Under the pieces are notes generated by a model. It saw only the letters and a program-made list of their open reading frames with translations. It did no database searches and was not told the origin of the DNA. 64,000 nucleotides of DNA from Ostrinia nubilalis. Lineage: Eukaryota > Arthropoda > Insecta > Lepidoptera > Crambidae. Shown here in pieces: positions 1-13,294 of the stretch. The position numbers were made by a program, and so were the translations under genes. The stretch's first letter is position 1, and every line of letters begins with the position of its first letter. The stretch is taken from the NCBI RefSeq assembly GCF_963855985.1, contig NC_087100.1:2825001-2889000 (forward strand), given 5' to 3'.

Positions 1-740
1 TAAATAGATGATTAGATTAAAAATCAAAATAATAAGGGGTTAATATTAACCCTCTCTATGAACAAGTAAAGAGTTTCCATCACTTACTAAACAGGTCAGA
101 AGAGTTCGTTACTTGTATTACGGGGCGCAGTATAATTCGTGTATGTGTAAAAAGTACGCATTAGTACACCTGCGATAACATTAGATCGATAAGAGTGTGG
201 AATTCCCTAAGTAAGGACTACGGGTATCGTACATTTAACAGCACATCAGACTATGTGCTGTAAAATAGCACCTATTACCACAAAATAAGATGCCAAAGCG
301 CTTAAACTTATTATGCCGATGTATGTACAATCTGGCGAATGCCAATAGCCATAGGAGTGACCGGTTAAACGAACCCTCTGAAGATTGAAATCATATTGGT
401 ATAATCACCTATGCCTATAAGCCTGCAATGGCCTAAGCAAATTGAAAAAAATACCTCTAGTATTTGATTTATAAGTGTGTCTCATCGGGACATCGGTAAC
501 GAGTCATTCCAATGTCATCTAAACTGTCATCTATGATATACCTACATTATGTAGGTAAAGACCACAAGTTACGAGTATTAAAATTATAGCTTTTACAAAC
601 ATTCGCATTTATATAATTTGTAGAATAGGATTCATTCACACATAGTTATTTACCTATGGTACTTTTAGACTTTCAGCAAAGTAGCCGATTTTCATCATAC
701 AGATAGGTACGCCTACATCCAAACATTACAGCAAACAATT

Positions 741-883
741 GTTGCACCACCTAACTTTAACCTTATTTATAACATTGACCAGTGCTTTTGTATGGATTTT
801 GACAGATTTTTGACGTTTGTCAAAGTTAAAGTATGATTAAAGTAAGTAAGGTGCAACTCGGCCTAAGATGGTGCAACTCAGCC
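741..883. repeat. MITE of the GGCTGAGTTGCACC family, copy A
   Basis: It runs from GTTGCACCACCTAACTTTAA to GATGGTGCAACTCAGCC, with the family core GACAGATTTTTGACGTTTGT inside. The right end carries a duplicated terminal motif (GGTGCAACTCGGCC, then GGTGCAACTCAGCC). Confidence 0.75.
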
Positions 884-2488
884 ATAGAGTCAAACTGGTT
901 TAAAAATTAGATTGAATGAAAATGCTAATGAAAGGTCGGCTTACACGGCGCGGGTTTATGATGGGCAACTTTTAACAAGCAGCTGACAAACGCTTTTACT
1001 TTCGCGCGGAAAATATCGTGATTACATAAAAAAATCGTCGCCAACGTCCGGTAGTAGACACACAGGCGAAATAAATCAGCCAGGCTGTATTTAGCCTTTT
1101 TGACGTCACAACCAAATCATTTTCCCTTCATGAGAACCGACCTTTTTTGTTTTGGTTTGGTTATTTTGTAAATTAAGGACCAAAGTTTAAAATTAATAAA
1201 AAGTGACTTATTACTTTTAATACTTTAGGATTTATTAAAGTGTCCGCAATAGGGACTCTCCTACTGATCAAACTTTTACGAAGCTTTTAACTAATTCAGA
1301 TTTTTATTCCTTAGAACTTACAAGCTACTTTAACTACGAACGTTCCACCATTCAATAGTTCTCCTAGCCACTCGTATAAGGTATCTAAATAAATACTATT
1401 CCGTTCTCTTTACTTTCCCAATCAATAACTAATATTGTTCACTGCTATAGTAACTTTTTACCTAGACTTTACTTTTTAGCTACTTACATCTTATAAACAA
1501 CTTTACTCACAAACATTCTACCATTCAAAATTCTTCTTCTCCGGTATCACTACTAACACTACTACTCCGTTCTCTTTTCCAATAAATACGACATCGTTTG
1601 ACAATGCGATTTGTACAGGCTTTTCTGTCTGCCCTACGCAGGAGGCTCATCTAGGTCGGCCCGGCAATTAGAGGCGAGTCAAGGGCGGTCGACAGCTGAC
1701 TTCCTGAATCGTAATGCCTTCGCCATCGCGCCACTACAAACTACGACGCGTGAATACTATGGGCATTTGCGCGCCGTTTCGCGACTGTCAATTGTCTAAC
1801 GTTCGCATTTTAAACTGACCATTCGACAGTTGTCTTTTATCATTTTGGATTATCCTTGTAGTAGAATGGTGTAAAGACACAAAATAGGTACATTTAATAG
1901 GTACTCGCGTTAAAGGTAGCCTAATTTCATTAGTAGAAACCTTAATGTTTGTTAAATTTCTAGTAAAAGCCTTTTCTTCTTTTATTGTATTTACAGGCAG
2001 GCGCAGTTAAGTTACTTGAACTGTTTATTGTAATAAATTGCGGATTAAAGTGAGTTTCACAGAATTTTACTCAGGCTCTACATACATAATATGATTTTTA
2101 TTCAAAAGTAAGTAGTCAGCATAAATAGATGATTAGATAGTTCGTATTAGGTTACATTTAAATAACTGGTTTTATTGAATTCCTTTCTCAAAAGAAAACT
2201 AATCTCTACGTCTTGGTTTCATTTACGTGATTCTAAGAGGTTGACGCCCTTCTTATCTAATTGTGACAGCCGTCAGTTTGGCAGTGCGCTTGTCGCATAA
2301 ATCTCTCCATTCACAAAAATAGTTTAGTTTCGTTTTTATTTCTTGTATGAGTTATAGTGAATTCCGTGTAATTCGCGCGGAGTCAAGGGCGGTCGACTGT
2401 AGCTTCCTACTCGGTTGATGCTCGCTATGTGGGCGCACGGCAGAGGAAAACTTGCAGAGCCAAGAAGATGACAAGAAATTGAGTCGCT

Positions 2489-2651
2489 ATTTTAGACATT
2501 CATTCACATCACATCATTTTTTATAGATTTTTTTTATCCTCAACGAGGAAACTCTTGGCCTGTATCTCACCTTTTTAGACATTCATTCACATCACATCAT
2601 TTCTTCGACTTTTTTATACTCAACGAGAAAGCTCTTGGCCTGCATCTCACC
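2489..2651. repeat. 82-bp tandem duplication at a SINE end
   Basis: TTTTAGACATTCATTCACAT occurs at 2489 and again at 2572, each time followed by a T-rich run and CTCAACGAG, the SINE 3' end. The SINE insertion edge was duplicated in place. Confidence 0.7.
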
Positions 2652-2905
2652 TGATGGAAAGTGATAATCTGACCGAATGTGGAAGCGAGCTTCGCCCGCA
2701 ATTCTCAACCGCAGAGGAACTGGATAACTTGCCTGCATCTGCCGAAACACAACAATGCTGTTAACATTATTGTTATGGCGACAGACTTAGGTATAGCTAT
2801 AGTCAGACGAACTTAGAACAACCTAGAACAGAAAAATCTTCCCCCACTGGAAATCGAGCCTAGGTCTGAAGCAGATGATCGTACCACTGGACCACAGAGG
2901 CGGTT
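2610..2905 (-). repeat. tRNA-derived SINE, diverged copy
   Basis: It has the same order of segments as the copy at 53931-54263: a tRNA-like head at the right end (CCTCTGTGGTCCAGTGGTAC on the minus strand), then the body, then CTCGTTGAG and a T-rich end at the left. It is more diverged. Confidence 0.78.
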
Positions 2906-4274
2906 TTATTAGAATAGACTTTCTGGTAATATTAGATTAAGTCAAAAACTTAGATAATTTGGCAAGAACTTGGCGGGTTTGAGAATCTTTTGGAAAGTTC
3001 CAGTTTAGAGGTCACGAGACGAGACGTAACGCGGAATAAAGCGCGTATTTTTGGACTCCGGCACATTTACGACCTATTTTGTTACTCATCATGTGATCCG
3101 TTTTTGCAAGTGCCAAACTTTATGTTGTTTAGATTCTGACAACCGACTCGAGGTATATAGAATCGAGTTCAGGCTGCACCGATTATAACAATAAATGCTG
3201 TTTTTCTTGCAAAACTTTTCCAGTAATTATATTTTTCAGCTTAAATAAATAAGTAAAGCAATAAAAATATTGCTAAGACAAAAATCCTATCCACTATAAC
3301 TAGGCTAACACTAAAATCACTCAAAAACAAATGAATGGTTAGCGGTTTAAATTCTTTTGTTTATCATGTCACGCTATACTGGATTCTGGAATCCGTTTGA
3401 AGCGTTGTTTCATAACGCCTGTAGTCTCCATTCTTGGCGGCTTGCGTGTGGCACTCCAGCTAAGAAAAACACAAGTGACAGATAAATATCCAACAGGCGG
3501 AACTATCCCGTTTTCTAAATTCGGCGGGGATCACTAAAAAAAACCCAAAGAGATGGATGGAGGCAACGTATCGTCCCCGACTATGTTTTGACATCTCTGA
3601 AATAGAAAGTCCGTGTCATTAAGATGGGGACGATTCATAACCACAGAATGAAAAGTCCATAAACTTTTATTATTTGTCATTTTAATTTGCTTGTTTTTCT
3701 GTTATTCTCATTTTCATAAGTCAGCGATAGTAATTTAGGTCAATTGAAATATACATTATTTATTTTACAATTTTTTTAAAGCATCAAGATTGCTTATTAA
3801 GATTTCAGTTGAAATCGGAAGATGTAAATCGTCCTTTAGTTTGGGCGGTTTTCTGTTGCATTTGTCGCCGGAGCTCGGCGGCGTCTTTCCCGCCATATTT
3901 AAAAGTTCTATTTTCAAATCTGACAGGTGACTTTTTCTTTTTATAGGGATGTCCAGTGAATGGATGTTTACAAGTCATTTTTAGAACAGAAGACAGAGAG
4001 AGCTCTTAATTTTCTGGAAAATATGGAGTCGGTCGTTTATCATGCTGCAGTCCATAATAACTCCTTAGCGTTATGATGTCATAATTATGAATTATTAACT
4101 CTTGAAACAAAGCTTTGATCTGAATTCTTTAGAAGTTTTTAATGTTACTAATTGGGTAGCAACATTTTACATCATTATGATTACGAAATCATTGTATCTT
4201 TAATCTTCTTTCTTATTTAAAAATATGACAATTTGACGACACAGTCGAAAAATATATTTCCATCGTCGAATACT

Positions 4275-4312
4275 CATAGTTGTAGGTTTGTTGTCGACAC
4301 GAAAAGAAGAAG
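4275..4312 (+). mobile_element. 38-bp retroposon end with 13-bp target duplication
   Basis: The insert ends GGTTTGTTGTCGACACGAAA followed by AGAAGAAG. It is flanked by perfect copies of ATCGTCGAATACT at 4262-4274 and 4313-4325. The same 3' end recurs at 15218-15300. Confidence 0.85.
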
Positions 4313-5444
4313 ATCGTCGAATACTACTTTACGATTTGATTATGTCCAAGACGTCTTTCTATCAAACAACAAACAATTGAATAGGAAAAGGAAACAATAC
4401 GATTTTTCGGAAAAAAAACCAATTTATTTTATTCTCGTTGTAAGAACCTTCCTTGAACCTCGGAAAATTTACAGAATTGGTCCCGCCCTTCTCGAGTTTT
4501 TCAGTTAGAAACACGAATTACAATTATTTTTTACAATAGATAATACAATAAAAATGACGCATGTCGTCATAATAGAGAAAAACCCAAGTAAGTTCCTCGA
4601 ACTCTATAACAATTTCACAATACATAGCTAAATACCAAATCCATCATACTTAGTTTGTCCACGCGGTACATAGCAACAAAACATTGTCTTTTAATTAGCT
4701 GGTTATATTTCCATTCATCGAAATAAAGGAAGCCACTTTGAATTTTTAGCATAAATTAACTAATTCTAGCGTAGTACCAGACAGACGATGTTATGGAGAT
4801 AATGAATGGTCTTGTTCGATTAAATGATACCACAGTGGTTTGAGGAGCAGTGGGCTCGCTCACTAGGTACTGAAGTTGTGCAATATGAATTGTAGGTACT
4901 TAGTTTAATTTATTATCTAATTAAGCGAAACTTATCCCATATAAATAAACTATGTAAGTTTTTCATAAGTATTAAACATTCGTCCCACCGTACTCCTATT
5001 GAAATAAATCGATATTGATTGATTGAAAATCAATATTGACTACATTGCAGATTGTCGTGGTCTGCTTTGTGATGTACTACTACACAAATAAAGAGTGTGC
5101 GCTATGGCAACACTGACTAGTACGGTAGTACACTGGTACCTAGTAGTCGTAGTCGGGCCGCCCACACAGGACGGACGTCAGTGCTTGCACTAGACTAGCT
5201 CACACAGTGAACGTATACCAGTGTTTTATTTGAGACATCACATGCTCTATCTCTAATATCGAATTTAAGTTTCAAAATGTAAGCCAGCATCATGAAGCAT
5301 ACTATGATAGCATCACTTCATCAACTACAGATAGTACAGTAGCTTACAATCAAATAAACTTTCCTTACTGGCTTAGTTGCAGCGGTGCCGCGGTGGAAAG
5401 AAGTAGCATCCGTCCCGTAAATCATTTAAGTCGTTTTTTTGGAA

Positions 5445-5496
5445 AATAATGCATGAAATTGCATACCAGGGTAGGTATGCAATTTCATGCATTATT
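5445..5496. repeat. Perfect 23-bp inverted repeat, 6-base loop
   Basis: The arms at 5445-5467 and 5474-5496 (core ATGCATGAAATTGCATACC) are exact complements and would fold as a tight hairpin. With one mismatch the complementarity runs a few bases further. Confidence 0.92.
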
Positions 5497-7918
5497 TCCC
5501 AACCGGGACAGGGTAGGTTATGTGGGGCTCCCCTAATCATGAGGCATACCCACCAAAATAACCTCGGTACTCCGTCGATCGCCCTAGTGGGAAGAACTAT
5601 GGGAATCTGGACAAAACCTTCAACTACCACAGTTCAAATCATAAACCTTCTGCAACCCCCTGTGCTGTGGCCACACGAATTGTAGCGTCCAAGGCCAGCG
5701 CGGGCGCAGGCGGTTGAATTTATTTTAATATTTAAAGCGCTTTATAATCCGTGACAGTCGAAACTTAACGTCTAGCCTGCACAGGGTCGGCAATGCCTAA
5801 GTTTCCCTTTAGTCAACAATGAATATTCCCCCTTTTTATGGGTTTTACCTTCAAGTAGGCCTCGTCGACGCCTTAATAATGACGTCAGGAAATTCTTGAA
5901 TTTAGGAAAATATATTATAGACGTAATTTGATATGATCAGTCTTTAAAAGATTCTGACGTAATCGGTATGGTAATGTGGTTTCCATGGAATATTGTCGTA
6001 TCAAATGAAATGAAAATTGGTTTGTGGAAATTCCCTCCAAAATGTTACTTTCTGCCAACGAAAGCCTATGATGATGACATAATGATTTTTCGGATACTTC
6101 TCTTGACGGCTACCTAGCTAGGCGCTTCACATACAGTGAGCTAACTACGAGAGTTCGAATCCTACTGGGAAATGTTGACCCGGATTCAGTACATCACTTT
6201 AAAAGTGGCTGGTATTCTATGACAATAATATTTTTAAGAAAACACAGTTTTCCACCTCTGGCAACCCTAACGCAGACCAAAACGATTCAATTAGTAGGCG
6301 GCAGCGCGATGCACTCATTCGCGCTAGTGATGTGTGTGTATAAGTATTATCAATCGAATCGGCGACTAGGCATTCGGGCATAATTTTTTCATTAATTTGT
6401 TTATACACATAATTCCACTTTTCAGTGAGATAAAATCATTGATCAAGATTTGAGTCACCAGCCAAGCAACCTTCTTTCTTTTAAACACAGTAGACGCACT
6501 CTTTCTGTGACGGCAGTCCTATCACCTCTCTTTTTGCCTGTAATTCAGGTTTAGATCGCACCATGATTTTTAATGTATTTTAGATAGCCTCGTCCTATTT
6601 CCGATTCTTATATTGATTGACTCAAACATTAAAGTCTGGTTACATTTAATTTTACCGATGACGAGCGTGCGCATCACTGGACTCAAGTAGTGGTGTACCA
6701 CTTACGCATTATTGATAAACGATTACTCGGTTTTATACTTAACTTAATCGACTATTGACAATTAGTGTTTGTAACAACTGAAACTGATTAATTAATCAAA
6801 GATTGCAGAGTTATTTTAAGAATCGACCGGTTATTTTAAATTACACTGCCAATAAACTAACAGTTGATATAAATCGCAATTATATCAACAGTAATTAGGC
6901 TACTTTTTATTTTGTTTAAAAACTTTGTTGTTAAATACCAAATTAGTGATCGTGAGTTATGTTTCGTTCGACGCAATTTTTTTGCCTTCGTAAAATTACA
7001 AGAACAAAATACGCCTCGAAAAAGTTTTTTATATTTTTTTCTCGCGTTTTGGTGTTAAATTAAGAGTACGTCGATATCTTTTTTGTTTTTATTTACCAGG
7101 CTTTTCCTGAGGATTCGCACACATCTTCTTAATGAGATTTCATGTAGTAAATAAGTAACTGGCTGACAAAAAGGTGACTGAATTTCTTTCGTTACTTCTT
7201 TGCAACAGACGAAATGTTCTCCCAAAGTGATGATAGAGTATAGACCATAGAGAATAGAGAGATGCCAACGAATGCGCTGAGTTCGAAACTAAGTGTTGCA
7301 TTAGAAATTCACACACACAAAGAAATCAAAATATGTGCTCATTATCCACTGCGGTATCAGTACTCAACGTTCGAATAATCTTTAGTACTACGCAAGCAAT
7401 GTAAACTGTTTACATTATCACGTCGCTGCTGTCATCATTGCTTACACGAGTAATGAGTTCTGTTTTTGGGCATATTGCTGCGACACCGGCCCCGCCCCTT
7501 GTCACATTTCCCTTTAGTTTCTGTGATCTGTGGTATAGACATTTCGGCTGTGCACAAGTGCCCTGAAAAGAGCTTAATACTAAAAAATAACTAAAAAGAA
7601 AAAAATCTAGTTTTGAGTCGCATCTCTAACTCATTTTTAAATAACTTGAAAAAATCGAACTTCCCAAGGCATTTCTTTTCAAGGAAGGTACCTTGAAACT
7701 CTGACCATTACCTAGTAGAACAAAACATACCTAGGTAATCTTTCAGACATATTTATAGGCTCAGACAGCGTGAGTACCTCCTAATTTCTGTCGTAACTGA
7801 ACCGCGTTTTTGCCTAATCTGCTTACGGGAATCCTGTTAGGTACTTATAAGGTATTGGCCTGTCCCTAATATCGCCTAGGCAACAGTAATTCACATTTGA
7901 CATAATGCTTTTATTGTT

Positions 7919-7957
7919 ATTCGCAAATATCAAGGTGAATCCTTGATATTTGCGAAT
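7919..7957. repeat. Perfect 17-bp inverted repeat, 5-base loop
   Basis: ATTCGCAAATATCAAGG at 7919-7935 and CCTTGATATTTGCGAAT at 7941-7957 are exact complements. Confidence 0.92.
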
Positions 7958-8039
7958 TTAGAGAAATTCATACTGATTATTAAAATACGAGTATACGAAT
8001 ATTATGCTGCTTTTCAGTGGAAAATCTGTTTTATGTACT

Positions 8040-8215
8040 AGTGTTCTCGAGTGGCGACCACGGGCTGGAAGACGTAGCGTGGGCAGGCCTCCTACTAGGT
8101 GGACCGACGATCTGGTAAAGGTCGCGGGAAGAGCCTGGATGCGGGCAGCGCAGGACCGTGCATTGTGAAAAACCTTGGAGGAAGGCTTTGTCCAGCTGTG
8201 GACGCCATTTGACTG
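8040..8215 (+). repeat. RTE-type LINE 3' fragment
   Basis: It conceptually encodes VLEWRPRAGRRSVGRPPTRW, TDDLVKVAGRAWMRAAQDRA, then a stop and EEGFVQLWTPFD. It is a decayed C terminus of the same LINE family as at 51980-52288. Confidence 0.75.
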
Positions 8216-8350
8216 AAAATTATGTATAATATTATATTATTTAAGCGTTCATCCGATAAGTAATAGTCGCCGCTTTATAAACTTTGCTGAGGGGTTTGAT
8301 GCATAGTTGGAATAAGTAATTTGTTTATTTAAGTTAAATTAGTTACCTAT

Positions 8351-8463
8351 CAGCCATAGGACGACCACTGCTGAACATAGGCCTCCCCCATGCTTTCCAT
8401 GTTGATCGATTGGTAGCGGCCTGCGTCCTATGGCTGAAATGATGATCATGATGATGATGATAA
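8351..8463. repeat. LINE 3' end with inverted segment
   Basis: 8351-8428 is antisense LINE end (CAGCCATAGGACGACCACTG). It is followed at once by a sense end, TCCTATGGCTGAAATGATGA, with a (GAT)n tail. The last 11 bases are shared by both halves. Confidence 0.65.
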
Positions 8464-9210
8464 TATTAGTTTATACTTACCTACCCACTAATTACAAAAT
8501 GCATTAATTTTCCCTCACCTTCAAACAACAATTTTCCGAATGTCAAAGTCGGACGAATCTCAGACAGTAAAAAAAATAATTACAATATTCTTGCATAATT
8601 ATGCGCGTATGGATTATGTAATAAGCATATCGGAGGCTAGACGTGAGGGAGGTGGGATTTACACGATACGATATCGGTCGTAGATTAGAACTCAGTACTT
8701 TTTTTTTAAAAGATTATTAGCAATTTGTTTTGCCCAAATTACAAGGAGGTCTTACAATTCAAGCAGATCAATGTGGACCCAGTTAGGTTCGTTAGTTGTG
8801 GTTAGGTAGGTTAGTTAGTTCTTAGTGAGCACCTACGTTCTAAAAGGAACCCCCATGAAAAATTTGAGACCCCTAGCACTTGTAATTTCTGGGGATTCGT
8901 GATGAGTGAGTGAGTCAGTCAGTCAGACAATCAGTCACCTTTCGCTTTTAAAGATATAGATAGATTCAACTGCTAAAAAATACAGCCGTATATTTAGTAG
9001 CTGGTGCGAAGTGAAGCTTGTCTTTGTTATTATTTGCTGATTGACAAGACAGTTGTATTTCTGTTTAAATGGAAAAAAGGCAAAATAACGGCGTTGGTCC
9101 TCAAAACCCGCTACATAGCTAACATAAACATAACTACAATCAATTTAAAAGTGATATAGAGTCATTTCTACACGACACTATCGTTCGATTCTCTAAACTT
9201 AAGGATACCA

Positions 9211-9319
9211 GTAGGCCTAAGATGCGCGCCGTGATAACTTTTATCGACGGCAATTTGTATGGGCAAAATCGATAAAATGGCGTGATAACCGCCTATCACG
9301 GCGCGCATCTTAGACCTAC
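9211..9319. mobile_element. Inverted-terminal MITE, 109 bp
   Basis: The 26-bp ends (GTAGGCCTAAGATGCGCGCC... and its complement) have one mismatch. No coding sequence is present. Confidence 0.85.
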
Positions 9320-10369
9320 AGAAGCTATACTCGTAGTATTTATCTAAAAAAAATACTTAACCGATAAGAAAGTACCGTTTGATTGTTAAAAAACAAAAGA
9401 AAAAATGCTACATTTTAGGTATTAGAATAAGCTGCTGCACACCACTGACTCGAATAAACTACGTAACTCCCGATCTGTACATATTCAGTCGCTGGGAATA
9501 GTTCCTGTACGGAAATAGCGCGGCCTCCCGTAGTCCAGTGGTGACAATGTCCACCGCGTATGTTGGGTTTTCCGCTTTAACCTAGTTTACGAACGTACGG
9601 ACTAGCTGCTGTGAGTAGAAAATTGGTTCGAAGTATATATTCGTGCGAGACGAGAGGTGTGTGTGGACGGGTTTATAACGAAAAAAGCCTTAGCACTCGT
9701 TTTATTCGTCGTAACTAATGACAGCTTTATAAAACTGCCAATTTTGTCTCATTACGAGTGTTGTACATGAAATATTTTTTGCTATGAAAGTTAGCGATTA
9801 AAAGAAACCTAAATGTTGTCCCAGTGCATGTTAGTCATTCAAATATTAATAGGTAACATTGGGTGACAAGTAAATACAGGTGTTAAATAAAATAATACAA
9901 TAGGTACCCTGCACACATGACACCCCGTAGGGTCACCGCAAAAATCGACAAAGAGTGCAACACTAGCTAAGTTTATTTATTTAAAACTGCACACAATATG
10001 CGATTACAAATGGCGAAAAATGCATAACATATCGTATCATGTAAACCGCACTGCAAGTTTTTCATACCGCAGATGTTCGGCCGATAGCGCACGTAAGTTG
10101 AACGGCGCCATAAAATAGTTTTTTCGCTAATTGCTCTATTCGTATGCGCAGGAGTGGACTGCAGTTCATTGCACCACCGTAAACTCGTTTCGGCATTCCG
10201 ACCCGCCCACCTCCTGGGTCCAATGCCAATGTACTGATAAAAATGATGAAGATAAACAAGTATGGTGGACAGCACATCAACCTACCATGAAATGTATACA
10301 GTATACATACACTCCCACAATCGATTATATCGATGTAGAGATAAATACAGTTCAAAAAGAGACTAGACT

Positions 10370-10483
10370 GGGTTGCACTATCTTACTTTAACTTTAACAA
10401 ACGTCAAAAATCTGTTAAACTCCATACAAAAAGCTTCGGTTGTCGTTAAAGTTACGGTCAAAGTTAGGTGGTGCAACTCAGCC
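10370..10483. repeat. MITE of the GGCTGAGTTGCACC family, copy B
   Basis: It runs from GGGTTGCACTATCTTACTTT to GGTGGTGCAACTCAGCC. It is in the opposite orientation to copies A and C, judged by the core AACAAACGTCAAAAATCTGT. Confidence 0.8.
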
Positions 10484-11164
10484 TTAATGTTAATGTTAAT
10501 ATCAAATATCATCACAAAAAAAAACTTTAGCAAGACATAGTATGTGATCTAAAATCTATGATTTTTCCATGACAGATTTTTGCCTCTTTACACAGTTGAC
10601 GTATCCCTACATAAATACCAATACTACAACAGTAATGCTATTGGTTCATAGACTATTTCCCATAGAAATGTGCCCAGTCTGTTTTATTGGGGAAAGTCGT
10701 CTCTACATGGTGAATTGACGTTGTAGCTGTCGGCTGTTTAATTTTCAAATTTAGTGTAGGACCCTTTCTAAAAATCAATAACTTCATGAACGAAAGGAAC
10801 CTAGGGAATGACAAGACAACACTGATCCCAAACTAATTGAATTTTCCTAATTGAAAACTTACTCGGTTTTCAGGGCTAAGGTGGAGTGTTTTTTCAAAGT
10901 GAAATGCCTTGGCATTAATCCTTCTAACAGAAAAGGTGAAACCAGCACTATGCTTCAATCTAAGCCTACATGTTATTCTAATTTGAATAATATTTGCAAG
11001 TGCTAAAGGCGATAGGTGAACTGCATTCGCCGGCTAGTCGTTGCACCATATACTGAGTCATGGTTCACAGGCCGTTATGTCATCCATTGATGTGGGTGCA
11101 GTGTCTGTGCCACAATGCAGAGATTCTCAGTAATTCCAATAAAGATATTCCATCTTACTATAGA

Positions 11165-11325
11165 ATGGAATGGAAGACGTAGTTGTAGGCGGGTTTCTCA
11201 CTTGGTGAAACCCACGATCTGATGAAGGTCGCGAGAAGCACCTGAATGCGGTCAGCGCAGGACCGGTCGTTGTAAAAATCCTTAGGGCAAGCCTTTGTCT
11301 AGTAGTAGAGTCTATAAGCAGAGGT
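11165..11325 (+). repeat. RTE-type LINE 3' fragment
   Basis: GAATGGAAGACGTAGTTGTA through GATGAAGGTCGCGAGAAGC and CGGTCAGCGCAGGACCGGTC matches the LINE C-terminal region, degraded by substitutions and small deletions. Confidence 0.65.
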
Positions 11326-11331
11326 TCCCTA

Positions 11332-11572
11332 ACTTATTTGATACGCGCCCCCTTTCGAACATACAAACAAAATCCGCGCCCCCGTTCCTCCAGTCCAGAT
11401 TATTTATTGGTCGTATCGAGCAGTCTGGAATGTATTAGAAGGTTAAACCCTGCGACCGCTGAGAGAATACATTCCTGACATATTATAAATAATACTATAC
11501 AGATAACCTGCGCCCCCTTTAAAGGTCTTTGGAACTCTTCTGGGGGGCGCGCCCCCCACTTTGAGAACCCCT
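11332..11572. repeat. Possible hAT-type element remnant
   Basis: The left end CAGAGGTTCCCTAACTT and the right end complement CAGGGGTTCTCAAAGT are similar imperfect inverted ends. No matching 8-bp target duplication was found. The interior has GCGCCCCC-type repeats. Confidence 0.45.
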
Positions 11573-13294
11573 GATAGGTTAAAAAGAACGATAGAATGAC
11601 TGAAAAAAATTATAGTCTAATTTGCCTAGCTGGTAATACTAGCTTCTAATTTTGTCCTTTTCGAATTCAACCGACATTGATTAAGTTGATTCGTGATTTC
11701 AACAGACCTGTGGATTGATTACTAAATGCATTGCCTTTCAACCTGCACGTTACCCACTCCTTATAAAGGCATATGCGATACATCGGCGACATCTAACGAT
11801 TTTAGGGGTGCTGCACCTTTAAAAAACACAGGCTAAGTGAGAATTTTACATGAGAAAATCCGAAAAAAAAAGAAAAGTCTGAAAAACGTTTGTGAAAATG
11901 ATTTCTTTTTATTACTGAAATGTGGTTCACAATAATGTAAGTAAATCATAACTAGGCTAGTTTTCAGTGTTTAGAGAGGCATTAGAACTACGTATCCCTG
12001 TCACACAGTGTTCTATTAATCACAGGTTCGTGATTTCAGAGTACCTACTCTTCCTGACTACTGCCTAGCACTGGTCATAGCATATTGACTTAACATTATG
12101 TGAAGTGAAATAATAAATGGCAGTCGAATGATGGTTAGAAATATTAGAGCTATCAAAATGTTGCACACCACTGGCTCAAAGCCAATCCGTCAGCAAGTGA
12201 AGGGCCAGAATTAGTGTTAAGTCCATAGTTTTATGTAGAACGTACACCTATCAGCTTATTTACAGCCTACACCGTTTCATAGACTGAGTCACTGCTCTAA
12301 ACCCTGGCATTTAGTTTTACGACTTCTGATTATTCAAATCCATCGTTAAACTGCCAACACTTCAGCCATATCTTATACGAACATTCTAATTTAATACGCC
12401 ATTTCTAAAATTAGACGGTTAATTATTAAATTATAATAATCTCTGTCTTCTCAGAGCATATCCTTGGTCATTTGTGTACAATGCACAGTTAGCAGAAGTA
12501 TTTGTTTCAAGGATGGCCGATCAGATCATACGTGGTCACGACGCCGGCGCCCGCGCAGCAAGTCATATCACTCTATAGGGCTGCCAATACGTCGCCGTTC
12601 TTTATTATTAACTCAGATTCAGATTTTTTTTGTTTTTTAATTATTCCTTGTCAAAAAAGTGTTGACAAAAAGAAGTTAACTAACTCGGCCCATCAGTTTT
12701 CGTGGAAAATCGTGTGCGCATAGTCCGTGATGATAGTCAGTAAATTTTCTGTGAAAAATATACTAATTGCTAATTTCTATTGATACGGACGATAGTTAGC
12801 CATTTATTAAGGACGACCATCTGAAAGTTGGTAAACTTTCAGTAGACATTTTTTTATGTTTATTAGGTTTGCATGTCCAACAAAGTAACGAGACCAGAGA
12901 AAATCCAGAAAGACTTTCCAGTTAGGTAATAGGTAAAAAAAATTAAATATATTATAACTAACTTCCAAGATATATGCATACCTGGAATTGACAGCCCTCA
13001 AGTCAGCTCCCAGTTTGCGCGTACGCAGTGACCCCAAAGGCATTATCTAATTGATAATGAATTATTGTAATTGTGAATACCGCCGTGTTTTCACGTATTG
13101 CCGGACCTTGGGCCCTTTGCTCAGGAGAACGGTTTTCAATTCAAGAGAGAGGCGATGCTACCGGGCTGCGGTCTTGACCCAAATAACTGCGGGAATCTGT
13201 TGTTTCAAGTATAACAATTACTAATTCATAAAAATAATAAAACGTTTCTTCCAAATCCTCAAAAAGCAGAGATTGTTTTCAAACAGTTACCTGT

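Noticed and set aside
6105..6175. tRNA-like segment with GAGTTCGAATCC.
   Set aside because: No convincing cloverleaf or A box; at most a worn SINE head.
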